Source: Paralichthys olivaceus
Taxonomy: Eukaryota; Chordata; Actinopteri; Pleuronectiformes; Paralichthyidae
Reading direction: 5' to 3'
Length of the DNA stretch: 64,000 bases
Assembly (NCBI RefSeq): GCF_024713975.1
Contig: NC_091099.1
Location: 13,993,501-14,057,500, forward strand
Positions 13,771 through 38,822 of this stretch are shown piece after piece; within the stretch, counting starts at the first letter, position 1; every line of letters begins with the position of its first letter. Both the position numbers and the translations under genes were made by a program. The notes under the pieces are model-generated. The model searched no databases. It was not told the DNA's origin and saw only the letters and a list, made by a program, of their open reading frames with translations.

Positions 13771-14783
13771 AGTATTTCTGTATTTTCTAGGGAATAATTA
13801 ATGGATATTGAGGAAGAAGATTACACACATTTAGGGATCTGATATCTATGATTGAGTGAAATCTGGTGCCACGTGTCTGAATTGAAGGGAACTGTACTGA
13901 GTGCCATTCTAGTTAATTCATCAATCAATATTACCAACAGTATCTGGCAGCAGTAAACCACACATTCTTAAAACTACACGCCTCTGTGGACAGTTGAGAT
14001 GGTAAAAACGAAATATGTATTCCTGTTTTTTCTGCATCTGAATTGAATTAAAGCTAATTTATTTGTTAATGAATTCACCATTGACCACCCAAGAACCTGA
14101 GCCGGTTCCTCCCTGGTAACCTTTGCTTTGGTTGTGTATAAAGAATGCGTTTGTAAAGACTCTGCTTTACCACCCAGCACCCTGGGTCTCGTTACCATAG
14201 AATCAGTAAACAAACCCTACAGTGACTTTTTATTACAGTGACAATCATTTTTCCTTTTTAGCCTCATGGTAAATTTTACTTTAGCAGATGACAGTCGGCT
14301 AAATCAAAATACATTGGAGTTGCTAATGTAGCTCTAATGCACATTGTGGCATTGTGCGTTTTCTGAAAATGTTGTAATGTGACATATTGTGTTGTAAAAC
14401 GAGTACAGCTGGCCTTTCTCATATTAAGCAGATTTAGTTACTATAATGGCCAAGCATCTATCACCATCTCATCCTATTCATTATAAAGTGGAATAGTCCC
14501 TTAGTCACAATGCTGAAAAGTGCAATTATGCTGGAAGTAATAGGAAAATTGAGTGGTACATTCAAAAATGCTGAATAGCTTTAATTAATTTGGTAGTAGA
14601 TTAAGTGAAGACCTTATCCTGCTGTGTCCTGTCGGGAAACTCTGCTTCAACACCAGATCACTGCTGTACACCATCAACCATAATACTATACAATTCATAT
14701 TTCAACCACTTTCAAACCTTAATCAAAAAGAAATATTGAACTGATATTCAGTTTCTCACACAAATGCTAATTAATGGGGTAAT

Positions 14784-14803
14784 CCCCCCCCCCCCCCCCC
14801 CCC
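14784..14803. repeat. poly-C homopolymer (20 C) followed by 8 A
   Basis: Run of 20 C directly followed by A(8). The exact length is prone to sequencing or assembly error. Confidence 0.9.
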
Positions 14804-16139
14804 AAAAAAAATGAATTACCAGTCACAATGAATTAAAATATGTTTACTTGGAATGTATCCACACTCAACAATAGTGAGGCCATATAATCTACTCAAAACA
14901 TTTCAACAAGGCCCTCAAGATAAGATATCAGGTTGTGCAGCACGCAACATCATTAGCTCACACGTGCAGCATCTCAGAGGACCTTTAATTTGAGTAGGAA
15001 AAGTCTGTTCCTTCTCTATGAGGTTAAAGAGTGGGTGACAAGTGAAGAAAATCACAGAGGAATGCATTAATTAGGTAGACCTAAAAGCATATTTATCAAA
15101 GGCTAAGCCATATGGGAATTATCTTATGATCTAATAAAGAGAGGACAGGTTAATAGAATAAAAGGCCTTGAACAGAATGTGTGCTTATACATAAAATATC
15201 AACCTGATCTCACATGTAAACGAATCATTAGGATGTAACGATTAAATGTTATGGCAAGCGGATCCTTAACAAGTGAAATGACCCTCATACGTTTCGACAG
15301 TGACAATTGGCTTCTTATGCTCATTCTGATTAAAATGTCAAAACCTTGGACTTAATTCATCTCGGCATTTGTACGATTCCACGTGAAATGGCCCAATATT
15401 TGCTCAGAGTGAGAAGACTGATTACGTGGACTTGACTAAGCTGATATCAAAAATAAATATTTCATGAACTCCCTTTAATCAAAAAACAGAGCACTGGTCC
15501 AGAGAGGAAATAAACAGCCTACTGATTCTGTCTGAATCATCTAAACGGTGTCAATCACAAGTGAATACGAGGGGCTCCCGTCCCGGTTAGTGATGAATGA
15601 TGGCCCTTCAGTGGCGATTGAGACAGACGGAGCAGATTGAGAGAGCTTATCTTTATGGTGGAGCCATGGAGTTGTTAACAGGATGTGATGGCTTGCATCC
15701 GCTGAGCTGAGCTGGGAAATAAAGCTGTTGGGCTCGGGCTGCCGCACCATCATTCACAGAGGTAATGATCTCTGTCTGGCTCAGAAGTAAGTAATAGTCT
15801 GCCCACAGGTTAGTAAGGGCAAGATACAGTGTCGCTGACAAAGTTGAACTTGGACAGATGAGCACAGGTCAGTCCACCGCTATATTTTTAATACACTTAA
15901 CAGGCAATTTAATAATGATTAAAATACACTGTAAAACCTAAGGTTCATGAAGTTGAAGAAAGAGGTGAACTGCACTTCATTCCTAGACATGGAGGCTGCT
16001 GAGCAAGATGACTGTGAAATTAAAAAGACATATCTTAAAAAGTCTTATATGTCATTACTCTGGTATTTTTTAATACACAGATAAGTGTTTACAATGACCA
16101 CATATTTGTAAATGATGTTCTTCTGCAGATCAAAAATGA

Positions 16140-16248
<109 letters not shown>

Positions 16249-19200
16249 GAGAGGAAGCAGTCAAAGATCCAGCTCCACTCAATTATCTTTAGCAGGATAA
16301 TTAATCAATTCAGTATGCACATCCAAGTCTCAGAGGCATCTTTGAGATAATTGTTCTCATTGACTTGAATAATTATTTGTTTGCTGATTTAATTATTTTC
16401 GCATTTGGAAAACAAATGAACGTGTGCTGCTACATACTCCACATTCTGTTTTCTTTTGATGTGGGTAGGTGAAATTCACAAAATGCACTGTGGATGTGAG
16501 TTTAACACTGTGAATGTGTGATGTTCTGTTAAATCCTGCAACTGCAACCATATTCACAATTTATGTCATTATGTATTTTTTTCCCCATAACCCATAAACT
16601 CAACTTGAAGAAGGTCAATAAAGCATGAATTGTTTCTGCCTTGTGGCATCAATACAAACTACACTGAATCAAAGGCTAATATTTCACAGTGATGAGGTCA
16701 ACCCTGGGTTACAGACACATTGTCTTCACACAGTGACTGGCATGTTGAAAACAATCGCAGAGTCCTCAGTTCACACCACGAGCATGAATAAGACCTTATG
16801 CCTGCTGTAGCAAATAGCACAAATTATGAGGGCCAATTTAAAGACACTCACTACTATTTATAATGCCGTTTTAAATGTTTTGCTCATTTGTTTCCATTAA
16901 ATATTTCATCTTCCCTTAAATATTCATTTAACTTCCTCTTTAAATTTTTACCAGTCTCTTTGCGGTTGCTATCGTCTTGCCTCCCTTTTAGGCTTTGCAA
17001 TCATGAATAATTATTCATCTACACCCAGAAAGAGATTGCATAAAACATGCACATGAATCCTTTTTGTCTTTTCTCATTAGTGATATACTTCAAGTAGCCT
17101 AAATACTTCCCGCTACCCCACTTATGGAAATTGGTTGGAGAACCTTGCTAATGATTCTGCTTCACAAATAGGTTATGCCTCCATCTCTGATCCTAACGTT
17201 CATCCCTCCTTTCATGATGAAATGAGGGGTCTACAACTGCATTCGCGCTGAGTTCTGGAGTTCACGTTTCACTTTCAAAAAGACGAGTTGGATAATTTCT
17301 GAATCAGAAAATAGCAAAAAATAGCTCTTTGGTTGCACTAGATGCACCGTGTTGTAAGGATATAACCTGAGAGCAACAATGAGAATTAATGAAACACACA
17401 TTTTTAAATGTTGCATTGGCTCTTGCTTGACCATATACCTTTTTCTGCTTCTATTTTGCCCAAAAAGTCCTTATTACCTTTTATAAACATTTTTACTGCA
17501 ACACAAAACATCTGGAGGAATATCATAAAAATGAAATAGAACAAGAAACATTTCAAATATAAAGTCATCATTATATGTCCACTCTATTTGTTTTATTTTT
17601 ATATTTTAGAGTATAAAATGCTGTTAATTTTCTAGAAGTATTTAGGATTCTTCTATCCGTGTTTGATACGTTAATACCACAGCCTGGCTCAACAGATTCA
17701 TCTCAGCTAAACAGGCAACATTTGTCTTAATTTGTTTGATAATTGCAACGACTCATTAGCAAACAGCACCATGGTGGAAGGTGGAAGGCAAGCACTCTCA
17801 ATTTGACTGGATTATCCTTTTGTGATGAGGCCTAATGATCCCACAGAATAAATAGCAAGGTGTTAATTAGAAATCATGCAGAATGATCCGCTGCACACAG
17901 AGGAGGTATTAACCAAGCAGCACCATTATATTAGACCTATAGGTGTCTGTTCGGGTTTACAATGAAGTCTAATAGTAAAATGCCAATTAGCCTATAACTA
18001 TCCCCAAAAGGGAAATTATAGGGCCTTTGTTAAAGTTGACTCACTTCAGTGTGGAGGCTCTTAAAAGTAAATAAAAACGGAACGGCTTCTTCTTATTGAA
18101 AATTACTATCATATCCACAATATATATCACTATTGAATAAATACTACTGATATATATTCCTCACTTAGACAGAAGACACAGCATTGCTGTTATTGCTTAT
18201 TTAAGATAAATAATGTTTCCTACTAAAGATGCTTTAATTATAATTGCAATGCAAAAAATCTCTCATTACACTTCAGACCGTTTGCTTACCACAAGAAAAC
18301 TCTTGTGCTCAAAGGAGCTTTGCCAAAGCCCCTGACTGCAGCATTTAAGTAAGCATTTGCCTCCATCTAGAGGCAAAGATTAGTCAATGATGGTAAGACT
18401 ACAATCTATTCAAGTGATTAGTGTTACGAACAAATGAAGTGTAATCAATCAATTATTTTATATGTCATCAAGCTATTAAAATCGACATATGTTCCTCAAT
18501 ATATAAGTGCATATTAACCAACAACATCAGGGTTGTTTATGATGGCATAGTCTTTTGGACTGACGTTAATATAAGGCACCACTCATAGACCTATCAATAG
18601 TAATAGGCAATACTTATTGACAATTGGTGGGACAAGCACTCTGATATTTTACTTATATCATAGTGTATAAAGTCTGCTCCAAGTGAAACTAATTCACTTT
18701 TACTTCTGTAAAAATTATGTTGGAATTAGCAACTAAATTGACCTTAAGTATCAACAATGTAAGTAGCTTTAATACAAAACAGTACCCTTGCTACACTGTA
18801 CATTATTTAATTTTTACTGATTAGTTGGATGTAAGCAGCATGTTAATGTTGTTAAAGCTGTGTGTGAATGCAAATAACAGTGTGTGTTGTCTTATAAACT
18901 GAGCATAGGTTTTGTGCAAACATAAAATGATGTTAATTTTGCATATTAAAGTATGCAATAACTGTCTCTGAAATGACGTCACCAAGAAAATAAAAATAAC
19001 ACAAATTAGTAGCCCACCTAAAAAATGTACATGTACTGTAAATGTTCAAATACTATCTTTCCACCATTGTAAGAGACAAACTACTATAATTTACAGGACA
19101 TTAGGACAACATGTTTAATTATTGTGTGGAATGAAAATGATTGATGATTGATTTGCACTCTCAGCAGAGGGCAGTGAAGCCCTGCTGGCAGTGACACCTC

Positions 19201-19414
19201 ACGAAAAGACTTGACAGGGGTGCCAGGTTTGCAGATTTTTCCATAGAGCAGTCTGAAACCTTATACCAACATACCATCTATTAAATTATGTAAAATCCTG
19301 TGACAAACATCTGAATATACTTGGGGAGCAATGCACTTTAGAAAATTGAAATGAATTGAAAATTTTAACCTGTGAAACACTGAATATATGTGAAATATGT
19401 GGGATATAGAAAAC

Positions 19415-19715
19415 CTTGTATCACGAGGAAACTGAAAACAAACTATTATTTACAATAAAAATTTAAAAAAAAGTTTTGTATCAGAAGATGAGGGAGTTAA
19501 AAGCTTTATTACTTGGGTGGTGAGAACAAACTCTTATGTACAATGAAAATGTAAAGAATATTGTTTTGTATCGCAAGATGAGGGAGTTAAAACATTTTTA
19601 GGTGGTGAGTGCAAACTATTATATGCAATATTAATGTGAAGAAAAAATTGATTGCAATTTGAGGTTTACTCAAGTAGTGAAAACAGACTATTTTTACAAT
19701 TACAATGTAAAGTCC
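19415..19715. repeat. degenerate tandem repeat, period about 87-90 bp, about 3.5 copies
   Basis: Near-copies begin at about 19415, 19474, 19564 and 19648. Each contains a TTGTATC-like start, a 'gatgagggagttaaaa' block in the two best copies, 'ggtggtgag', 'caaactattat', and a 'tacaat..aatgtaaag' end. The first copy is internally shortened. The array ends a few hundred bases upstream of the bnip2 coding start and could influence or flank its promoter. Confidence 0.75.
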
Positions 19716-19789
19716 ATCCGTGAACTTTGTGCGCTGTTTCGGTAGTAAGATTAGATGGAGCTGATGGAGACAAACCTGGCAACCCCCGT

Positions 19790-20470
19790 TAGAAGGCTCG
19801 CTACGTGTAGCAGGAGACGTAACCACTGAATGCGTTAGTTACGTAGCTAGCGTTGTTAGCAAATAACAGTCTTCTGTTGATACGTTGCTTGTAGACCCGG
19901 TGAGTTAAATCCGCGGATACCTACTTTGTCTTGGACACAGCTCTGCGTGACTGTTGTGTCGTTGTTGACAGCTGTCTTGTCTTTTCAGACTGTAGCCGAC
20001 GTCATGCGGACAACATTAGCTTGTATTTTTCTGCGGCTAAAGTAGCTAACTGTAGCGTGTAAGCTAGCGTGCAAGAAGAACAGTCTGACTTGGAGGAAGG
20101 AAGGAAGCTGATAAGTTGGATCACTGCGCAGCGCTGCTTATGCAAAGGCAGCGCACTTTTTTCCTGGACTCCCGAGTTCGCAGTGTGACGCATGTAGAAA
20201 AGGTGACTGTCTGCTTACCCCGTGTGGCATTTAACACGGTTTGGTTCATTAGAAATCGCTGTTAGATGGCGTAGCTAGCTGTCAGCATCGGTCATCCCCG
20301 GCTAGCTGTACTGCGGGGAAGAGCTAACACGCTAGCCTCAAACTTCTCGGGAAGTTGTGCAAGTCAGGCCGAGCTATCTGACTGATATAATCGACTATCA
20401 AATCGGTGTTGTAGACGTGTCATTGACGGACTCTTTCCGCTCCGACCCGCTCCAGTCACAGGACAGATTC
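19790..20470 (+). promoter_or_regulatory. bnip2: bnip2 promoter / 5' UTR region (approximate)
   Basis: CpG frequency rises and GCTAGC/GTTAGC motifs cluster here, as is common at teleost promoters; no TATA box is evident. A possible 5' UTR intron has a donor after 19899 (CCCG|GTGAGT) and an acceptor at 19987-19988 (cttttcAG). Several upstream ATGs occur before the coding ATG at 20471. Limits are estimates; a transcript would be needed to fix the start site. Confidence 0.5.
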
Positions 20471-32538
<12,068 letters not shown>

Positions 32539-33100
32539 CCCCCCCGTTGACACTTCGAGAGCGATGAAAAATGTTTGGTTCCACAGCCACTCTTAGGTTT
32601 TTGTTCTGGTCGACATGACTGGAGACTTAAATCCGAACGTCAGGAAAGTGCCTTTTTGAAACTGTGCTGCCTGTTACATGTGGAACTTATTGCTGAATTT
32701 CTGTGTCAAGCAGCTTGGTCTTCAGCATTTTCCCCACATGCTGTCTGAAATGGTTTTAATCCTTTTTACTTCCTGCCGGAGAATCATGTCCAACTTAGTG
32801 TATTAGTGTTCCCTAGTTACTGTTGTATCTACACTTTATTTAAGGCACTCTTGTTACAAATGGTTGATGCATGCTCTGCTTTATTACATTTAAATATATA
32901 TATTTATATTCAAAAGGTGACAAAGGAGAGAAATTAATATATTTTTATGACTGCTCTGATTTTAAACTGCATTTTCGGTCTCTGACCCACTGAGTGGCAT
33001 TTCATAGAAGCTTTGACGGCACCATTTTCACTGTTCACTGCTGATGTTATCTGATAAAATCCTGCCTGGGGAAAATAAAGTTTATTTTTTGCCCTTCACT
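32539..33100 (+). other. bnip2: bnip2 3' UTR with poly(A) signal
   Basis: Follows the bnip2 stop codon. An AATAAA at 33074-33079 is followed by a T-rich and then GT-rich stretch, consistent with cleavage near 33,090-33,110. The same signal is preserved in unit 2 (AATAAA at 40304-40309) but lies in the stretch lost from unit 3. Confidence 0.7.
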
Positions 33101-34377
33101 TGAATGTGCCCTCTGACTTGTTGAGGGAGGAAGTTTGTGAGAGCAACAGACTAAAGCAAAGATGTAGGTCTTAACATTAGTTTACTCGTTGGCTCTGATC
33201 TTCATATGACTAAAATTATCCTGTTTACTCTCACCCATGTTATTGAGTCACGTGATCACAATTTGAGATTGGATTTGTTAATCCTGGATTAGTTATAACT
33301 GCACTTTTATTTTGAAATAAAGGCAAAATGAGTATGGAGTTGAAACCTTGATCACTGTTCCTATATAATATAATTGGCAGATTGCAGTCACATGATTTAG
33401 ATGAGTCTGACTCTTCCAGCATACAATAGGGACATAAATTGCAAAAGACTTGGTAATTATTTGTTCCTGCATTTGTTAAAGGTGTAAATGTGTTCTACAT
33501 TGTTTCCCGTAAGTGTTTCTGTTGTTTCAGCTCTGTGAAGCAGTGAATGTGGTTTGACTGGGTGTAATGTTGGTGCCTGATTGGTGGAGGTTCCTACTGG
33601 ACATGTAAACAGTGATCATCAATGAAAAACTAAAATCTCTCAAGAAAAAGCTTTAATGCAAATTACTTGCAGGTTATTTGATATCAGCATTTAATTATAA
33701 ATCTAAAGAGAGCAGGACACATTTCTGGACATGAATTCATGTTTTGATTGAATATATGAATATATGTTGGTCATGATCCAGCTGTCAGTACACTGGTGCA
33801 CTGAAGGTGATTTGAGCTTAAAGACTTGTTGCTCTAATAACATTTATTTCAGACCAGCATCAAAGAACCAAAAGTCAAAGAGAACAGAGCCATTAAACCA
33901 CATTGTTTTGTATTTTGATTCAAAATAGTTCCTTTTTTATTCAAATGGTGTTAACACGATGAAGTTAATCATACAGCAGCACCAAAGCAATACAGTGACC
34001 ATTTCCTGAGTATGCGTGGCAGGATTTAAGTATATAAAAACACTGAACCCCATTTTTTAACAAAACTGTCAACTGGCAAAACAAGTTTATCGAATCAATC
34101 ACACGGCTGGCAAAACTTTGAACACAGTTCATCTGGTTAGGCACACTTTGCAAATCTGAATCACCCATTTTGCAAAACTTTATAAACACATTTTCATTCA
34201 CTAAACACAATGAGCAGTGTGGTGCACTTTGACCATGGGTGTCACACACAGGGCCCAAAGGTTTAACTTAACAACTAACACAATTTTGTAATTGTAAACA
34301 TACCACCAATCAAAATTGAACACGCGTGTCCAATCATGTTACTTTAGGATCATACAACACGTCATCAATGTTTCTGG

Positions 34378-34509
34378 ATGGTCTACCGGATCTGGATGCT
34401 TTGCTCTGACATGAGCAGAGAGGTCATGAGTGTGCAGAGCTTCCTGTTTCTGTTGTCATTTGGGACATGTGCTTTCACTGTGGTCAAAGAATATGTGAAT
34501 GGTAAATCA
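34378..34509 (+). other. signal-peptide-like ORF start, unidentified
   Basis: An ATG ORF contains a Met followed by a hydrophobic run (SFLFLLSFGTCAFTVV) and then EYVNG at a good donor (GGTAAATC). It would suit a first coding exon of a secreted protein. No downstream exon, homologue or conserved domain is recognised, so it may be chance. An identical copy lies at 41608-41739 in unit 2; unit 3 lacks it. Confidence 0.2.
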
Positions 34510-35467
34510 ACTAACAGAGTTTTTTCAATGTTTGCCTTTCATCATACACCCCCCTTCCTAAACTCAATGGAACCATATTTCTCAGCCAGTAAAGTGTGTA
34601 ACTAAAACTCCTATAAACAGGAAAATCTCTCCAAGGCTGGATTCGACAGGCGATTGCCTGTGACGTATAAAGTCCTGTGGTCTGACCCGGCCCAGAGGCT
34701 TGATGCTGAGGCAAAATGAATGATGCACATTGCTTATAGCAGTGCAGTGCAGGTTATTTTTTACTTTTGCTTGATATTTCTGATTACATAAAAGTTTTCA
34801 TAGGTGCAGGAATGTGAACATATCCTACAGTAAATATTTCAAGTCATTTTTCAGTATTTTGTTTTTCCTGCTATGCTCAGAGTGCAGTTTTTTTGCATTT
34901 ATTTATTTAGTGTGTAATGATTACTGAGTAGTGTTTATGCATTAGCTGGCTTTTTGTGTTATCTGATGTAAGTGTTTGGTCCTGGGTAAAGATTAAATCG
35001 TTTTGAATTTTTGCAAGACAAGACAAAGGTTTTGTGAGTGTAGCTTGAATTTTTGTGTTTGTGTTTACTGTACTGAGAAAACAAGAGGAAGTTCCAGGAA
35101 ATGTGTTTTAGCAATTCAGAAAAAAACTGTAATGACACAATTACTTCAGGTAACATAGTTTCACTCAGAATCCTCTAGATGGTGCCACAAAGCACTGAAA
35201 TACTAAATAAAGGCATCAAAGAAGTTACACAAGAACCCTTGCTGTACACATTGTCTATCATATTTAATTCTGAGAACATTCTAAAACTATATAAGAAGAA
35301 AATATATATTCATAAAGTTAACATCCCATCACAATAAGTAATATTTTGAAAATACAACAGGAGCAGAATCTTTTAAGACAACCCAGTAGAAGACCCTTGA
35401 TGATTTTATACTAGGCCATTTCTTAATGTCAATGCTTTAATATTATACATTTTAATGATCATTAATA

Positions 35468-36775
35468 TTACAAAATGGTAGAAGATTCATCTGTTAGCAG
35501 TGGATCAAGACCTGAAGCTCTGAAACGCAATACTGTCTCCAAACATCTGATCGCAATCTCGTCAACCTCAACATCAAACTTATTTGCAAGAAGGTGTTTT
35601 TGACTCAGCAGCCACTGGAGGTCACCAGCTCCATACACACAAACGGAGCGTCTGTAAACACCAGTGCAATGAGGATACGGAGCTCCATTTTTTACATCAC
35701 CTGCCAAATCAGCCCACTTCACCAAACGAGCGAAGGCCTGCAAGTCTGTTACATCATACTTGTGGTTGGCAGGCGTTGATCTGGGTACAGAGGGCATCCT
35801 CTGTAGAGTGGCCCACAAGTGCTCGTCAGGGCTGTATGTGTCCTTCACCCACTCCAGGAGTTTCTGAACCTCTGTGTCCTGCATCACATGTGTCACAAAG
35901 GCTCTTGAGACCACAACATAGGCATTCCCTGTGAACATCGGGCTGCTAATTGGTGGAGGACTTTTCATCACATCTGTCCTGATGACACCGTCTGTAACAT
36001 TGTGATGATACTGCCAACGGCCTATCTTGTAGTCATTTCTTGCAGTTATCGACTCAGTTTCCAAACTGTTTCTTCCATTTAGAATCTTGAGTACTTTAAC
36101 CATCTCTCCATTGGTTTTTATCGGGAAGTCGGTCCCACATGTGTTGAGCAGGTACCTCCACTTTACGGGTGACTTCAACAGATCTGTCATGCAGTTCAGA
36201 TCTGCCTGCACACGGGACCATGAGGCATAAATCACACTCTCTGATTTACTAGCTATAAACACATTGGGGAAACAGGCAACAATAGCCTGCACGGCCTCCC
36301 GGAAATCTTTGGAGGACTTTTGGTCCACGTGCACACAGTAGATGTTCTGAGGTGCATAAAGTGCTCGAAGAAGTCGCTCAAACATTTCAATTTTCTCATG
36401 GATCACCATGGAGTAGGCAATGGGAAAATCATTCTCCTCTTCACTGAAAGGCACTGTAATGAAACCTCTCTTTTTTTTGTAAGCTGGACAGTCCTTTGTC
36501 ACATTAAGGTAGAAATCCGCAGACAACAGGTTGTGCTTCGTCCTAGATGCCAAAAGCTCTTTTAATTTTCTCCTCTTCCCCTCTGTGTCTCCACTGATGA
36601 TGGCTAAGCAGACGGGCAGGTCCGTATAGAACTGCTGTGGTATTACAAGATCAGCCGATGACCACCTGCCAGAGCCAGCTTCCCAAAAGACAAATGAAAG
36701 GAACATACCCATAAAGATGAGACAAAGGTCCCTTAACATAAGGCCCATGTGATGCGTCAACCTTAAAGAAGCCAT
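35468..36775 (-). CDS. gcnt3: GCNT3-type core-2/4 beta-1,6-GlcNAc transferase, copy 1
   Basis: Complete 435-aa ORF in one coding exon, as usual for GCNT genes. A type II Golgi enzyme: short basic N-terminus, membrane anchor at about residues 11-31 ([19 protein letters not shown]), then the luminal GT14 (core-2/I-branching) domain. It would add GlcNAc in beta-1,6 linkage to mucin O-glycan cores. Motifs: [56 protein letters not shown] [21 protein letters not shown], and SPDEHLW with E318 at the position of the catalytic base known in C2GnT. Nine luminal Cys (56, 96, 147, 168, 195, 213, 370, 379, 411) match the family. Sequons at N91 and N259; the latter is absent from copies 2 and 3. Differences from those copies cluster at 238-261 and 332-356. 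An acceptor-like CTGCAG ends at 36806, about 30 nt before the ATG. gcnt1 or gcnt4 are less likely because of the bnip2 linkage. Confidence 0.9.
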   Translation of the reverse strand: MASLRLTHHMGLMLRDLCLIFMGMFLSFVFWEAGSGRWSSADLVIPQQFYTDLPVCLAIISGDTEGKRRKLKELLASRTKHNLLSADFYLNVTKDCPAYKKKRGFITVPFSEEENDFPIAYSMVIHEKIEMFERLLRALYAPQNIYCVHVDQKSSKDFREAVQAIVACFPNVFIASKSESVIYASWSRVQADLNCMTDLLKSPVKWRYLLNTCGTDFPIKTNGEMVKVLKILNGRNSLETESITARNDYKIGRWQYHHNVTDGVIRTDVMKSPPPISSPMFTGNAYVVVSRAFVTHVMQDTEVQKLLEWVKDTYSPDEHLWATLQRMPSVPRSTPANHKYDVTDLQAFARLVKWADLAGDVKNGAPYPHCTGVYRRSVCVYGAGDLQWLLSQKHLLANKFDVEVDEIAIRCLETVLRFRASGLDPLLTDESSTIL

Positions 36776-37312
36776 CTCCTTAGATCACAGGTGATGCTGT
36801 CTTCACTGCAGGTTATTGACCAGACAAATGACACTGGCTTGTAAGAGGAATGACAGCAAACACTGTCAAGTCCTGTTTACTCTAGGTGTGTCTATTAAAG
36901 TTGTCCAAGGAATACAGCTATGATGATGTGATGAGGTTTTGTTTCAAGTTCTCTTTGTTTTCTCTCCACCTTCCTTTTCTGATCCTTATCCTGCATGGCA
37001 TGTGTGTGGCAGGGGGCGTGGCTGGCTTATCGTTCTCTGCAGAAGACAAGGCACACATGCTCTTGCTCAACTCATCAACCTCCCAATGAAATTATGGTCT
37101 TGACTCTCCTGCTCAGTAATGCAGTACATGTATTTATTTTCTTTTTCAGTGAAACTTGTGTTCCCCGTGCAGAAATATTCATAGTGTAATCCTGATGTTT
37201 TTTAAAGAAAATAAAGACAGAACGGAAACTACAAAAATAATACTGGTAACAAAACTACAAAACTAAATGAAAAGTTCACCTGGTTGAAACACAAAAACTC
37301 AGCTCTGCCTTA

Positions 37313-37419
37313 CGCAATGTCCCTTTAAGGGTTTGGCCCTTTGCTGTTTGCCTGAGTTGACTCTTCCCAGTCAGATCATCACACTTCTCTCATGGGGACC
37401 TCGAGCCTCCTCCTTTATA
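37313..37419 (-). promoter_or_regulatory. gcnt3: putative TATA box and 5' non-coding exon of gcnt3 copy 1
   Basis: On the minus strand TATAAAGG (TATAAA at 37419-37414) lies about 640 bases upstream of the ATG. A downstream GTAAGG (donor after 37313) could pair with the acceptor at 36806 to give a short non-coding first exon. This layout, a non-coding exon ahead of a single coding exon, is normal for the family. Start site is inferred, not seen. Confidence 0.5.
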
Positions 37420-37589
37420 CTGGCTGGGTCTTACCAAAAATATCTTTTGATAATTAATAATCAATTGTCTCCCAGTGCAATTACACTTAGTACTCATTAC
37501 AATTATAACATTCTGTATTATATAATAATACACTCCAAACCACTTGTGGTGCAATATTATAAACTCAAAAATAAATAAATGTATATATA

Positions 37590-37970
37590 CAAACTCTACA
37601 ACAGATTCCACTGTGCACAGTCAACTGCTGTACACCAACTGTTTACAATACTGTTTGCACTGTTATACTCTTAATCCTGTTTTTATCTGCCATATTTATA
37701 TTTATATTCCACTGATAATTCTGTTTATATTTATACCGTTCATTCTGTTCATCCCGCCATATCTGCCATATTCATACTCTCTATATCGTCTAGATTTGCC
37801 ACTGCCTGTTTATATCGTTTAATTACTTATTTTTTTAATATTTTATATTTCATGTTTAATGCTGTTTGCACCGGGGATTAGAGGGAAACGCTTTTTCAAT
37901 TCTCTGTATGTCCTGCACATATGGCATTATTGATAATAAAGTTGACTTGCCTTGACTTGAATATTAGTTC
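37590..37970 (+). repeat. LINE 3'-tail-like repeat (unit 1)
   Basis: T/A-rich text with repeated 'tgccatatttatat' blocks, a 'tttgcaccggggattagaggg' stretch, and a 3' end 'aataaagttgacttgcc' followed by a TTGACTTGA repeat. This resembles 3' tails of fish LINEs that end in a short tandem repeat. Copied in unit 2 at about 44,812-45,192. Confidence 0.5.
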
Positions 37971-38822
37971 TCCAAAAACTAACTCTTGCTTCAAGTTGCA
38001 ACCACAATAAACCATTCTGAACCGGTTTGACCTAGGCTTGGTTTCCCTAAACAGATGCTTGCACTAACTGTTCTCTATCAACATTCCTGTGATTCTGTGT
38101 TGCATGAAGCTCTGAATAAAATACACAAAGAAATCTTGGTGATTCAGCCTCTTTAATTTTCATGACTCAGGCAGGGTTTTAAAAAAAAAATTTCCAGCTA
38201 GGAGAAGTTTCAGGGTGAGGCAGCTACAACAGCTTAGAGAGAAGCTGGAAGAGAAAGAAAAGGAAAGTCAGACCCGGAAAGGAAAACATACATTTCAGGC
38301 AGATTGGCAGGCATATGGGATGTGGTAAGAAGAAGTGCAACGAAGGGACAGAAAACCAACACTGGCAGGGACAGAAAACTCCACACAAGTGTCTCAGTGT
38401 CTCAAACTTCAGTTGTTACGCCCGGCCCAGGAGAAACCTGAGCATAACATAAGTTGGCTCCCCTCTTTCCCCACTCCCAAGGATGACCAGTGCCACGGCA
38501 GATTTGCAGTCCAAAACAAAAGTGATTTATTTTATAAATCAGGCAGAAAAGGCACGAGGAAGAGCACAGCCAAAACAACAAGCAAAACATTTCAACTAAC
38601 TTACCTATTTCAACCAAAAGTAAAGAAAATACAGGGATCTTACCCCTACAGCTACAGGGCTGCTCTTTTCAGAATATTATTCACAGACTTTTAAACAGAA
38701 GATAATCTAACAATATAGTGATCACAAAACAACTCAGATCAGAAGGATTACAACAAAGTCGACACGGTCGTGTTGGAGGAAATGCTGTGAGGAAACTGAT
38801 TCGCATGGACTAAGGATCTCCC
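37971..38822. other. non-coding part of unit 1, unidentified
   Basis: A 119-aa plus-strand ORF (38335-38694) begins at a GTG rather than ATG and has no recognisable domain or good partner exon; it is copied in unit 2 at 45557-45916. No function is assigned. Confidence 0.4.

Noticed and set aside
35584..35934. 116-aa plus-strand ORF inside gcnt3 (also 42814-43164 and 48050-48400)
   Set aside because: It is antisense to the conserved GT14 coding region and owes its length to the codon bias of that gene.
38335..38694. 119-aa ORF in units 1 and 2
   Set aside because: It begins at GTG, lacks a recognisable domain and lies in unit DNA absent from unit 3; its duplication is passive.
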